Assembly: GCA_002430925.1 (NCBI GenBank)
Contig: DJDD01000164.1
Location: forward strand, 1 to 32,057
Reading direction: 5' to 3'
Length of the DNA: 32,057 nucleotides
Source: Flavobacteriales bacterium UBA5933
GTDB lineage: Bacteria > Bacteroidota > Bacteroidia > Flavobacteriales > Weeksellaceae
In this document: positions 17,258 to 27,400 of the stretch, one piece after another
How the letters are laid out: each line of letters opens with the position of its first letter
Position numbering within the stretch: the stretch's first letter is position 1
The notes under the pieces: generated by a model
The model's database searches: none
What the model saw: only the letters and a program-made list of their open reading frames with translations
What the model was told of the DNA's origin: nothing
Translations under genes and position numbers: made by a program

Positions 17258-18073
17258 TTAATATTGTTCGTTACTATTCGGGAAATCACTCGATTTTACA
17301 TCAGCAACATATTGCTCAACAGCACCTACAATTTCATCTTCTAAATTTAGATATCTACGTACAAACTTAGGTTTAAAATCATTGTTTAGTCCTAGCATAT
17401 CATGTATTACTAAAACTTGTCCATCGCATCCATTTCCTGCTCCAATTCCTATTGTTGGAATAGATACAGAAGCAGTAACTTTAGCAGCTAATTCTGCAGG
17501 AATTTTTTCCATTACAAAAGAAAAACATCCTAATTCTTCCAATAATTTTGCATCATCCATCAATTTTTGAGCTTCAGCATCATCTTTTGCACGAACTTTA
17601 TAAGAACCAAATTGATTGATTGATTGTGGTGTTAATCCTAAATGTCCCATTACAGGAATACCTGCATTTACAATACTACGAATAGATTCTTCTATCTCTT
17701 TTCCTCCTTCTAATTTTAGGGCATGTGCACCTGTTTCTTTCATTACTCTAACAGCAGAATACAATGCTTTTTTAGGATCAGATTGATATGTACCAAATGG
17801 TAAATCTACAACAACCAAAGCACGTTTTGCTCCACGTACAACACATTGTGCATGATAAATCATTTGATCTAAAGTAATAGGCAATGTAGTTTCATAACCA
17901 GACATTACATTTGCCGCAGAATCACCCACCAAAATTGCATCTAGTCCTGCTTTATCTGCCAATGTTGCCATTGTAAAATCATAAGCAGTTAACATAGATA
18001 TTCTCTCCCCATCAAACTTCATTTTGCGTAAAGTTTCTGTGGTAATTCTTTTTATTTCTTTATTTACAGACAT
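17258..18073 (-). CDS. panB: 3-methyl-2-oxobutanoate hydroxymethyltransferase PanB
   Basis: First committed step of pantothenate and CoA synthesis: transfers a hydroxymethyl group from 5,10-methylene-THF to ketoisovalerate. The 271-residue protein shows Mg ligands Asp51 (GDSAANVMSGY), Asp90 (VVDLPFG) and Glu122 (KLEGG), plus the general base Glu189 in FVMEKIPAEL and the MGHLGLTPQS loop. The next gene upstream on the same strand, glyA, supplies methylene-THF, but a terminator (18224-18245) separates the two, so they are probably separate units. A TAACTTTA sequence at 18096-18103, read on the minus strand, resembles a -7 box. The long inverted repeat follows the stop. Confidence 0.97.
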   Translation of the reverse strand: MSVNKEIKRITTETLRKMKFDGERISMLTAYDFTMATLADKAGLDAILVGDSAANVMSGYETTLPITLDQMIYHAQCVVRGAKRALVVVDLPFGTYQSDPKKALYSAVRVMKETGAHALKLEGGKEIEESIRSIVNAGIPVMGHLGLTPQSINQFGSYKVRAKDDAEAQKLMDDAKLLEELGCFSFVMEKIPAELAAKVTASVSIPTIGIGAGNGCDGQVLVIHDMLGLNNDFKPKFVRRYLNLEDEIVGAVEQYVADVKSSDFPNSNEQY

Positions 18074-18223
18074 TATACTAAAAATTGATTTTTGGTAAAG
18101 TTAAATTTTTAATTTTTAGAAAGAATAGATTTTTAAGAGAAAAATATTTATAAACCTGTACTTAAAGATTTACTAAAAATTATAATCATTTTATAACCTG
18201 AAAATCAATAAGAAATAAAAAAA

Positions 18224-18245
18224 CCTCAAATAAGATCATTTGAGG
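18224..18245 (-). terminator. Intrinsic terminator of glyA
   Basis: An 8 bp stem CCTCAAAT / ATTTGAGG with a 6-base loop, 31 bases past the glyA stop. In minus-strand RNA it is followed by a run of seven U and more U-rich sequence. Confidence 0.85.
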
Positions 18246-18276
18246 CTTTTACTATTCATTTAGAATATATATTCTA

Positions 18277-19551
18277 TTATTTCATTTGGAATAATGGTCT
18301 ACTTGACATAAACTCATTTACACGATCAGCAATCAAATCAATTACTGTTTCATTATCAATGTTTGTTAATACCTCATCAATAAAATCTGCAACTGTTTGC
18401 ATATCCTCTTCTACTAAACCACGTGTAGTAATAGCAGCAGTACCTAAACGAATACCAGAAGTTACAAAAGGAGATTTATCATCAAAAGGAACCATATTTT
18501 TGTTACAAGTAATTTCCGCTAAAACCAAAGCATTTTCTGCTTGTTTTCCAGAAATCCCTTTATTACGTAAATCAATCAACATACAGTGATTATCTGTTCC
18601 TCCAGATACAATATTGTATTGTTTTGCAACCAATGCAGCAGCCAATGCTTTTGCATTTTTAGCAACTTGTACAATGTAATCCATATAACCATCAGATAAA
18701 GCCTCTTCAAAAGCAACCGCTTTAGATGCAATCACATGCTCTAATGGTCCACCTTGTGTTCCAGGAAAAACAGCTCCATTTAATAACTGAGACATCATTT
18801 TTACTTCACCTTTAGGAGTTGTTAATCCCCATGGATTTTCAAAATCTTTTCCCATCATAATTACTCCACCACGTGGTCCACGTAATGTTTTGTGAGTTGT
18901 TGTAGTTACAATGTGACAATGAGGAAGGGGATCATTTAAGATACCACGAGCAATAAGACCAGCTGGATGAGAAATATCTGCTAATAATAAAGCACCTACT
19001 TCATCAGCAACTTCACGAAATTTTGCGTAATCTATATCTCTAGAGTAAGCAGAAGCACCACAAATAATCATTTTTGGTTGCTCTTTACGAGCAGTTTCTG
19101 CCATTGCTTCATAATCTATATATCCAGTTTCTTTATTAACTCCATAAAAAGAAGTTGTATAAATAGAACCCGAAAAATTAACAGGAGAACCATGTGTTAA
19201 ATGTCCACCATGAGATAAGTCAAAACCTAAAATTTTGTCTCCAGGTTTCAAACAAGCTAAATAAACAGCAGCATTTGCTTGCGAACCAGAGTGTGGTTGC
19301 ACATTTGCATACTCAGCACCAAATAAAGTTTTTAATCGATCTATTGCAAGAGATTCAATTTCATCTACAACTTCACATCCACCATAATAACGTTTACCAG
19401 GATAACCTTCGGCATATTTATTTGTTAAAACAGATCCCATTGCTTTCATTACATTGTCAGAAACAAAGTTTTCTGAAGCAATAAGTTCAATACCATTCAA
19501 TTGTCTTTCTTTTTCCTCTTCAATCAAATCGAAAATTACATCTTGTGCCAT
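18277..19551 (-). CDS. glyA: Serine hydroxymethyltransferase GlyA
   Basis: Interconverts serine and glycine with tetrahydrofolate, the main source of one-carbon units. The 424-residue PLP enzyme has the Schiff-base Lys221 in TTTTHKTLRGPRGG, with HSGSQAN near residue 87 and the YAEGYPGKRYYGG block near 46. It is flanked by its own terminator downstream and a candidate TATCTTTG -7 box upstream, so it is likely monocistronic. Dispersed repeat copy D lies upstream of that promoter. Confidence 0.98.
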   Translation of the reverse strand: MAQDVIFDLIEEEKERQLNGIELIASENFVSDNVMKAMGSVLTNKYAEGYPGKRYYGGCEVVDEIESLAIDRLKTLFGAEYANVQPHSGSQANAAVYLACLKPGDKILGFDLSHGGHLTHGSPVNFSGSIYTTSFYGVNKETGYIDYEAMAETARKEQPKMIICGASAYSRDIDYAKFREVADEVGALLLADISHPAGLIARGILNDPLPHCHIVTTTTHKTLRGPRGGVIMMGKDFENPWGLTTPKGEVKMMSQLLNGAVFPGTQGGPLEHVIASKAVAFEEALSDGYMDYIVQVAKNAKALAAALVAKQYNIVSGGTDNHCMLIDLRNKGISGKQAENALVLAEITCNKNMVPFDDKSPFVTSGIRLGTAAITTRGLVEEDMQTVADFIDEVLTNIDNETVIDLIADRVNEFMSSRPLFQMK

Positions 19552-19580
19552 TGTTTGTTTTTTGTTTGTATATTATTTTG

Positions 19581-19588
19581 CAAAGATA
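19581..19588 (-). promoter_or_regulatory. Candidate -7 box for glyA
   Basis: Reads TATCTTTG on the minus strand, an exact TAnnTTTG match, about 30 bases before the ATG, which implies a short leader. No clear -33 TTG at the expected spacing. Confidence 0.4.
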
Positions 19589-19642
19589 TAATATTCTCTT
19601 ATCATTTAAAACTTAGTAACTCAATTCATCATTTAATTTCTA

Positions 19643-19746
19643 GGGCAAATCCTTCGGAACGTGCTTTCCATTGCAATCTTTTGTTATTTTATATCGATAA
19701 TTCTAGTATTTTATAACAAAAGGATTTCCATTACAATCACTTTTGC
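19643..19746 (-). repeat. Dispersed structured repeat, copy D
   Basis: Read on the minus strand, the closing stem is GCAAA (19742-19746) / TTTGC (19645-19649). Half-sites are GATTGTAATGGAAATCC and GATTGCAATGGAAAGCA. The central stem CTTTTGTTAT / ATAACAAAAG is 10 bp (19678-19687 with 19713-19722). TCCGAAGGA sits near the 3' end. It lies between the rpo-operon terminator and the glyA promoter. Confidence 0.85.
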
Positions 19747-19785
19747 AAATACGTTTACAATTAGATTTAAAAATAAAAAACATAA

Positions 19786-19818
19786 AAAAATCCCCTAATC
19801 TAAGATTAAGGGATTTTT
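19786..19818 (-). terminator. Intrinsic terminator of the rpoBC-DUF3467 operon
   Basis: A 15 bp stem with a 3-base loop, 20 bases past the DUF3467 gene stop. The one + strand mismatch (C·A) is a G·U pair in minus-strand RNA, and a U7 tract follows on that strand. Confidence 0.88.
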
Positions 19819-19838
19819 GAAATATTAAGAGAAATTTC

Positions 19839-20132
19839 TTAAGCTTCGTAAGTTGCTGTACCGTTGTTTACTTGAGGTTCTTTGATTTCACCAAAGCTTT
19901 TCTCGAAGTTAACTACGTTTTCAGCTAACGATTGAGATAATTGTTTCGCTTGTAATGGAGATAAGATAATACGAGATTTTACACTTGGTCTTGCACCTGG
20001 TAAAAATTGTACGAAATCTACAACGAACTCAGATGGTGAGTGGTTGATGATTGCTCCTGTTGCGTAAACTCCTTGAGCTACTAATTCGTTTAACTCGATG
20101 TTTAACCCTTCGTTTTGTTGATTTTCTGACAT
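19839..20132 (-). CDS. DUF3467 domain protein
   Basis: A 97-residue protein of the DUF3467 family, whose function is unknown. The conserved core is visible: VYATGAIINHSPSEFVVDF, FLPGARPSVKSRIILSP and QAKQLSQSLAENV. Its ATG overlaps the rpoC stop by one base (TAATG on the minus strand), so translation is probably coupled to rpoC, and the operon terminator follows its stop. The acidic, Asn/Gln-rich ends look disordered. A role tied to RNA polymerase is suggested by position only. Confidence 0.9.
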   Translation of the reverse strand: MSENQQNEGLNIELNELVAQGVYATGAIINHSPSEFVVDFVQFLPGARPSVKSRIILSPLQAKQLSQSLAENVVNFEKSFGEIKEPQVNNGTATYEA

Positions 20133-23100
20133 TATAATTCTTGTTTTGCGTTTATTAATTCTTCGTATTCACGGTTAGATCCTACGACAATGTTCTGGTA
20201 TTCTTTTAGTCCAGTTCCTGCAGGAATTAAGTGTCCAACAATTACGTTTTCTTTTAATCCTACTAAACTATCAACTTTTCCTGCTACAGCCGCTTCATTA
20301 AGAACTTTCGTTGTTTCCTGGAACGATGCTGCAGACATGAAAGATTTTGTTTGTAAAGATGCTCTTGTAATACCTTGTAAAACTGCCTGTGCTGTTGCAG
20401 GGATAGCTTCACGAGCTGTTACTAAGTTTTTATCTTCACGTTTTAATTTAGAGTTTTCATCGCGTAATTCGCGAACAGATACAATTTGTCCTGGTTTTAA
20501 ATCAGTACTATCACCTGCATCTTCTACGACTTTCATTCCGAATAAACGATCGTTTTCTTCCATGAAATCGTCTTTATGCTCTAGACTATCTTCCAAGAAT
20601 CGTGTATCTCCTGAATCTACAATACGAACTTTACGTAACATTTGACGTACGATAATTTCGAAATGTTTGTCATCAATTTTTACACCTTGTAAACGATATA
20701 CATCTTGAATTTCATTTACTAAGTATTCTTGTACTGCTGTAGGACCTAAGATTCTTAAAATGTCTTCTGGTGTAATAGCTCCATCTGATAATGGTTCACC
20801 TGCACGAATAAAGTCATTTTCTTGAACTAATACTTGAGCAGATAATTTAACTAAGTAACGACGGATTTCACCATTTTTAGATTCAACGATGATTTCACGG
20901 TTACCACGCTTAATTTTACCAAATGTTACAACACCATCCATTTCACAAACAACTGATGGGTTAGATGGATTACGAGCCTCTAATAACTCAGTAATACGAG
21001 GTAAACCTCCTGTAATATCTCCAGATTTTGCAGATTTACGAGGAATCTTAACTAAGATTTTACCTGAACTAATTTTTTCTCCATCATTTACCATTAAGTG
21101 TGCACCTACTGGTAAGTTGTATGTTTTTTCTTCTCCATCAACAGTTAATACTCTTAACGCAGGAACTAACTTTTTATTACGTGACTCAGAAATAACTTTT
21201 TCTTGGAATCCAGTTTGCTCATCGATTTCAATCTTATAAGTAATACCTTGTTCCAATTGTTCATACTCGATTTTACCTGCAGATTCTGCAATAATAACCC
21301 CGTTATATGAATCCCAACTAGCAATTTCGTCACCTTTTTTAACTTTAGCTCCGTTTTTAACAGCTAATACAGTACCATAAGCGATATTAGTTTGTTGACG
21401 TACGTTTCCTAAATCATCAATAACTTTTAATTCTGTAGAACGAGAAACAACAGTATCAACTAAGTTTCCTTCGTCATTTGTAGATTCAACAATTCTTAAA
21501 TCTTCAAATTCTACAGTACCATCAACTTTAGCATTAATAGTATTTTGTTCTGATACGTTACCAGCAGTACCTCCCACGTGGAACGTACGTAATGTTAACT
21601 GTGTACCAGGTTCACCAATTGATTGTGCAGCAACTACACCAACAGATTCACCTTTCTGAACATCTTTACCTGTAGCTAAGTTACGTCCGTAACATTTAGC
21701 ACAAATACCTGTTTTAGCTTCACAAGTTAAAGGAGAACGTACTTCTACATTTTCTATACCTACAGCTTCAATAGCATCTCCTATTTCTTCTGTGATAATA
21801 TTTCCTGAAGCAACAATTAATTCTCCATTATCTGGATTATAAACATCATTTAATGAAGTACGTCCTAAGATACGAGAAGATAAACTTTCAATAATTTCTT
21901 CTTTTTTCTTAAGTGCAGTAACTTCTAATCCTCTTAATGTACCACAATCTTCGTGCATTACGATAACATCTTGCGCAACGTCAACTAAACGACGAGTCAA
22001 GTACCCTGCATCGGCAGTTTTTAAGGCTGTATCGGCAAGACCTTTACGAGCCCCGTGAGAAGAAATAAAGTACTCTAAGATAGATAAACCTTCACGGAAG
22101 TTAGAGATAATTGGGTTTTCGATGATATCCCCACCAGTAGAACCAGCTTTTTGAGGTTTAGCCATCAATCCACGCATACCAGATAACTGACGAATTTGCT
22201 CTTTAGATCCACGTGCTCCAGAATCAAGCATCATGAATACAGAGTTAAATCCTTGTTGATCTTCAGTCATACGTTTCATTACAATCTCCGTTAACGTTGC
22301 GTTTGTTGTTGTCCAAACATCAATTACTTGATTATAACGTTCGTTGTTTGTAATAAGACCCATATTATAGTTCATCTTGATGTTCTCTACTTGAGAGATT
22401 GCACCAGAGATAAGCTCTTTCTTTTGCTCAGGAATTAAGATATCACCTAAAGAGAAAGATAAACCTCCTTCAAAGGCATTACGATATCCTAATGCTTTCA
22501 TATCATCAAGGAAAGCTGCTGTTTTAGGGAAATCAGTAATTTTGATGATTTTATTAATAATAGTACGTAACGATTTTTTCGTTAATACTTCATTAATATA
22601 ACCTACTTCTTTTGGTACGATTTGGTTAAATAACACACGACCAACTGAAGTTTCAATTAATTGATTTTCTACTAATTTGTCTCCTTGACGTACAGTTGTT
22701 TTTACACGAATTGGAGCATTTAAATCTACTGCACCTTCGTTGTAAGCAATTTGTACTTCTTCATCAGAATAGAAAGTTAATCCTTCACCTTTTACTGTAA
22801 ACTGGTGGTCTGTACGACGAATTTTTGTCATATAATACAGACCCAAAACCATATCCTGAGAAGGTACAGTAATAGGAGAACCATTCGCTGGATTCAGAAT
22901 ATTTTGAGAAGCTAACATTAATAATTGAGCCTCTAAAATTGCTTCTGGTCCTAATGGTAAATGAACAGCCATCTGGTCACCATCGAAATCGGCATTGAAG
23001 GCAGTACACACTAATGGGTGTAAACGAATCGCTTTACCTTCGATTAATTTCGGTTGGAATGCTTGGATACCTAAACGGTGTAATGTAGGGGCACGGTTTA

Positions 23101-24409
23101 ATAAAACTGGATGACCTTTAATTACATTTTCTAAAATATCCCAAACAACTGGCTCTTTTCTATCTATAATTTTCTTAGCCGATTTTACTGTTTTTACAAT
23201 ACCACGCTCGATTAATTTACGAACAACAAATGGTTTGTATAATTCAGCTGCCATATCTTTTGGTAAACCACATTCATGTAATTTAAGTGTTGGACCAACA
23301 ACAATTACAGAACGAGCAGAATAATCTACACGTTTACCTAATAAGTTTTGACGGAAACGACCTTGTTTTCCTTTTAATGAATCAGATAAAGATTTTAACG
23401 GGCGGTTACCATCAGCTTTTACAGCAGATGCTTTACGTGTATTATCAAATAATGAATCTACAGCTTCTTGTAACATACGTTTTTCATTACGTAAGATTAC
23501 TTCTGGAGCTTTAATTTCCATTAATCGTTTTAAACGATTGTTACGGATAATTACACGACGGTATAAATCATTTAAATCTGAAGTTGCAAAACGACCTCCA
23601 TCTAATGGAACTAATGGACGTAATTCCGGTGGAATAACTGGAATTACACGCATTACCATCCATTCTGGGCGGTTTACATGATGCATATTAGATTCACGTA
23701 ACGATTCTACAACTTGTAAACGTTTTAATGCCTCTGTACGACGTTGTTTAGAAGTTTCGTTATGTGCTTTATGTCTTAATTCATAAGATAATTCATCTAA
23801 GTTAATGCGAGATAATAAGTCTTCTAAAGCTTCAGCTCCCATTTTAGCAACAAACTTATTAGGATCTGAATCTTCTAAATATTGATTCTCGATAGGAAGA
23901 GTTTCTAAGATATCTAAGTATTCTTCTTCTGATAAGAAATCTAATCTATTTAATTCTTCTCCTTCTAAACCTTTTGCAATACCTGGTTGAATTACTACAT
24001 ATCTTTCATAGTAAATTACCATATCTAATTTCTTAGATGGTAACCCTAAGATGTAACCAATTTTATTTGGTAATGAACGGAAATACCAAATGTGTGCAAT
24101 AGGAACAACTAAGTTGATATGTCCTATACGCTCACGACGAACTTTCTTTTCAGTAACTTCAACCCCACAACGATCACAAACAATACCTTTATAGCGGATT
24201 CTTTTATATTTTCCACAGGCACATTCATAATCCTTCACAGGTCCAAAGATACGCTCACAGAATAATCCATCACGTTCTGGTTTGTGCGTTCTATAGTTTA
24301 TCGTTTCAGGTTTTAAAACTTCACCTTTAGATTCTTGAAGAATCGATTCTGGAGAAGCTAACCCAATACGAATTTTTGAGAATTGACTTGTTTTATTTTT
24401 TGTTGACAT
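20132..24409 (-). CDS. rpoC: DNA-directed RNA polymerase subunit beta'
   Basis: The 1425-residue beta' subunit. The N-terminal zinc site uses Cys63, Cys65, Cys78 and Cys81 (ECACG...CDRCG). The catalytic magnesium motif NADFDGDQM is at residues 472-480, with Asp474, Asp476 and Asp478. A second zinc cluster is seen in HEDCGTLRG with CEAKTGICAKCYGRNLATG. Bridge-helix and trigger-loop regions are intact (SHGARKGLADTALKTADAGYLTRRL; GEPGTQLTLRTFH). It follows rpoB after 61 bases and overlaps the start of the DUF3467 gene by one base. No frameshift or insertion is apparent. Confidence 0.99.
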   Translation of the reverse strand: MSTKNKTSQFSKIRIGLASPESILQESKGEVLKPETINYRTHKPERDGLFCERIFGPVKDYECACGKYKRIRYKGIVCDRCGVEVTEKKVRRERIGHINLVVPIAHIWYFRSLPNKIGYILGLPSKKLDMVIYYERYVVIQPGIAKGLEGEELNRLDFLSEEEYLDILETLPIENQYLEDSDPNKFVAKMGAEALEDLLSRINLDELSYELRHKAHNETSKQRRTEALKRLQVVESLRESNMHHVNRPEWMVMRVIPVIPPELRPLVPLDGGRFATSDLNDLYRRVIIRNNRLKRLMEIKAPEVILRNEKRMLQEAVDSLFDNTRKASAVKADGNRPLKSLSDSLKGKQGRFRQNLLGKRVDYSARSVIVVGPTLKLHECGLPKDMAAELYKPFVVRKLIERGIVKTVKSAKKIIDRKEPVVWDILENVIKGHPVLLNRAPTLHRLGIQAFQPKLIEGKAIRLHPLVCTAFNADFDGDQMAVHLPLGPEAILEAQLLMLASQNILNPANGSPITVPSQDMVLGLYYMTKIRRTDHQFTVKGEGLTFYSDEEVQIAYNEGAVDLNAPIRVKTTVRQGDKLVENQLIETSVGRVLFNQIVPKEVGYINEVLTKKSLRTIINKIIKITDFPKTAAFLDDMKALGYRNAFEGGLSFSLGDILIPEQKKELISGAISQVENIKMNYNMGLITNNERYNQVIDVWTTTNATLTEIVMKRMTEDQQGFNSVFMMLDSGARGSKEQIRQLSGMRGLMAKPQKAGSTGGDIIENPIISNFREGLSILEYFISSHGARKGLADTALKTADAGYLTRRLVDVAQDVIVMHEDCGTLRGLEVTALKKKEEIIESLSSRILGRTSLNDVYNPDNGELIVASGNIITEEIGDAIEAVGIENVEVRSPLTCEAKTGICAKCYGRNLATGKDVQKGESVGVVAAQSIGEPGTQLTLRTFHVGGTAGNVSEQNTINAKVDGTVEFEDLRIVESTNDEGNLVDTVVSRSTELKVIDDLGNVRQQTNIAYGTVLAVKNGAKVKKGDEIASWDSYNGVIIAESAGKIEYEQLEQGITYKIEIDEQTGFQEKVISESRNKKLVPALRVLTVDGEEKTYNLPVGAHLMVNDGEKISSGKILVKIPRKSAKSGDITGGLPRITELLEARNPSNPSVVCEMDGVVTFGKIKRGNREIIVESKNGEIRRYLVKLSAQVLVQENDFIRAGEPLSDGAITPEDILRILGPTAVQEYLVNEIQDVYRLQGVKIDDKHFEIIVRQMLRKVRIVDSGDTRFLEDSLEHKDDFMEENDRLFGMKVVEDAGDSTDLKPGQIVSVRELRDENSKLKREDKNLVTAREAIPATAQAVLQGITRASLQTKSFMSAASFQETTKVLNEAAVAGKVDSLVGLKENVIVGHLIPAGTGLKEYQNIVVGSNREYEELINAKQEL

Positions 24410-24452
24410 ATAGAAATGTATCTAACAATTATATTATAATAACGAAAAGGTA

Positions 24453-24476
24453 GAATAATAGGTTCCCCTATTATTC
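24453..24476 (-). promoter_or_regulatory. Hairpin spanning the rpoB stop codon
   Basis: A perfect 10 bp stem GAATAATAGG / CCTATTATTC with a 4-base loop, extendable by about three pairs across one mismatch. The rpoB stop codon (24471-24473) lies in the stem. In minus-strand RNA, CUACCUUUUCG follows, so it may be a weak terminator, a processing site or a 3'-end stabiliser between rpoB and rpoC. Confidence 0.5.
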
Positions 24477-27400
24477 TTCCAAGTTTATGTCTAATCCAAG
24501 ACCTTGTAATTCATGTAACAATACGTTAAATGATTCTGGTATACCAGGTTCTGGCATTGGCTCTCCTTTTACGATTGCTTCGTAAGTTTTTGCACGTCCA
24601 ATTACGTCATCCGACTTAACTGTTAAGATTTCGCGAAGGATATTAGATGCACCGAATGCTTCTAATGCCCAAACCTCCATCTCTCCAAAACGTTGTCCTC
24701 CGAATTGAGCTTTACCACCTAATGGTTGTTGAGTAATTAAAGAGTATGGTCCGATAGAACGCGCGTGCATTTTATCATCAACCATGTGTCCTAATTTCAA
24801 CATGTAAATAACACCTACAGTTGCTTTTTGATCAAAACGTTCACCTGTATTACCATCGTATAAGTACGTAGTACCGAAACGAGGTAAACCAGCTTCTTCT
24901 GTAAATTGATCAATTTGTTCTGCTGATGCACCATCGAAAATAGGTGTAGCGAATGTACGTCCTAATTTCAATCCTGCCCATCCTAATACCGTTTCATAAA
25001 TCTGACCGATATTCATACGAGAAGGTACCCCAAGTGGGTTAAGTACGATGTTTACTGGAGTTCCGTCTTCTAAGAAAGGCATATCCTCGTCACGTACAAT
25101 ACGTGCTACAATACCTTTATTACCGTGACGACCCGCCATTTTATCACCTACTTTTAATTTACGTTTTTTAGCAATATAGATTTTCGCTAACTTAACAATA
25201 CCTGCAGGTAACTCATCTCCAACAGAAATTGTGAATCTTTCACGGTTAAGAGCTCCTTGTAAATCGTTGTATTTAATTTTATAATTATGTAACAACTCTT
25301 TTACTAATTCGTTCTTATCCTCATCTGTTGTCCAAAGAGATTCTGCTCCTGTTAAGTTTAAGAAATCATCTACATTTGATAAGATTTTTTGTGTATACTT
25401 AACTCCTTTCTTGATTACTTCCTCATTCAAGTCATTGTATATACCTTGAGATGTTTTTCCGTTTAATAAAACATATAACTTCTCTAATAAAATCTCTTTA
25501 AGTTCGTTAAATTTAACGTCGTACTCTGCTTCAACACTGTCAATAACAGCTTTGTCTTGAGAACGTTTACGTTTATCTTTAATACTACGAGAGAATAATT
25601 TCTTATCAATTACAACACCACGTAATGATGGAGAAGCTTTTAAAGAAGCATCTTTTACATCACCAGCTTTGTCACCAAAGATTGCACGTAATAATTTTTC
25701 TTCTGGAGTTGGATCTGATTCTCCTTTTGGAGTAATCTTACCAATTAATATATCTCCTGGTTTAACTTCTGCTCCAATACGGATCATACCGTTTTCATCT
25801 AAGTCTTTAGTAGCCTCTTCAGAAACGTTAGGAATATCAGAAGTTAATTCCTCCATACCTAATTTAGTATCACGTACATCTAATGAATACTCATCAATGT
25901 GGATAGATGTAAACCAATCTTCGCGAACAGCTTTTTCAGAAATCACAATGGCATCCTCAAAGTTGTACCCTTGCCAAGGCATGAAGGCAACAACCATGTT
26001 ACGACCAATTGCTAATTCTCCTCCTTCTGTTGCATAACCTTCAGATAAAACTTGACCTTTTTCTACTCTATCTCCAACTTTAACGATTGGTTTAAGTGTG
26101 ATAGTAGTACCTTGGTTAGTTTTTCTAAATTTAGTTAAATTATATGTTTTTTCAGCGATATCAAAACTTACAAGTTCCTCATCTTCTGAACGATCATATT
26201 TTATTGTTATAATGTCAGCATCAACATAAGTTACTGTACCTTCACGTTCTGCATTTACTAAGATTCTAGAATCTTTTGCAACTTGTTTTTCTAATCCAGT
26301 ACCTACAATTGGCGCTTGTGGTTTCAATAATGGAACAGCCTGACGCATCATGTTCGATCCCATCAACGCACGGTTGGCATCATCATGCTCCAAGAAAGGA
26401 ATTAATGATGCAGAGATAGAAGCAATCTGGTTAGGAGCAACGTCAATTAAATCTACTTCTGATGGAGTAACAACTGGGAAATCTCCATCTTCACGAGCAG
26501 TTACACGCTCTGTAGCAATAGTACCATCGTCAGCAATGTCGATATTGGCTTGAGCAATTACTTTTGATTCTTCCTCTTCCGCAGTTAAATAGATAGGTGT
26601 TGATTCGACGTCCACTTTTCCTTCTTCTACTTTTCTGTACGGTGTTTCGATGAACCCTAAGTTATTAACTTTAGCGAATACACATAATGACGAAATTAAA
26701 CCAATATTTGGTCCTTCAGGAGTTTCAATTGGACATAAACGTCCGTAATGAGTGTGGTGTACGTCACGTACCTCGAATCCCGCTCTTTCTCTTGATAAAC
26801 CTCCAGGTCCTAATGCTGATAAACGACGTTTGTGTGTAATCTCTGATAATGGATTTGTTTGATCCATGAACTGAGATAACTGGTTCGTTCCAAAGAATGA
26901 ATTAATTACTGATGATAAAGTTTTTGCATTGATCAAATCAATTGGTGTAAAAACCTCATTATCTCGAACGTTCATTCTTTCACGTATAGTTCTAGCCATA
27001 CGAGCTAAACCTACTCCGAATTGGCTTGCCATTTGCTCACCTACTGTTCTAACACGACGGTTAGATAAGTGGTCAATATCATCAACCTCTGCTTTTGAGT
27101 TAATTAACTCAATTAAGTACTTGATGATAGAAATGATATCTTCACGTGTTAACACTTGAATATCATTGCTAATGTTTAAACCTAATTTTTTGTTCAATCT
27201 GTAACGACCTACTTCACCTAATGAATAACGTTGATCAGAGAAGAATAATTTATCAATAATTCCTCTTGCAGTTTCTTCATCTGGTGGTTCAGCATTACGT
27301 AATTGTCTATAAATATACTCTACTGCCTCTTTTTCAGTATTAGTAGGGTCTTTTTGTAATGTATTATGGATAATTCCATAATCAGCAGAATTAGTATCTT

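Noticed and set aside
5499..19746. The dispersed repeats as parts of a CRISPR array
   Set aside because: Copies are kilobases apart, imperfect, in both orientations and with no regular spacers or cas genes.
20190..20645. 151-codon + strand ORF opposite rpoC
   Set aside because: It is a reverse-frame shadow of the conserved rpoC 3' end.
26840..26890. Possible rifampicin-resistance change in rpoB (Thr486 where E. coli has Asn518)
   Set aside because: To my knowledge this residue is usual in Bacteroidota, and the main resistance positions carry the sensitive residues.
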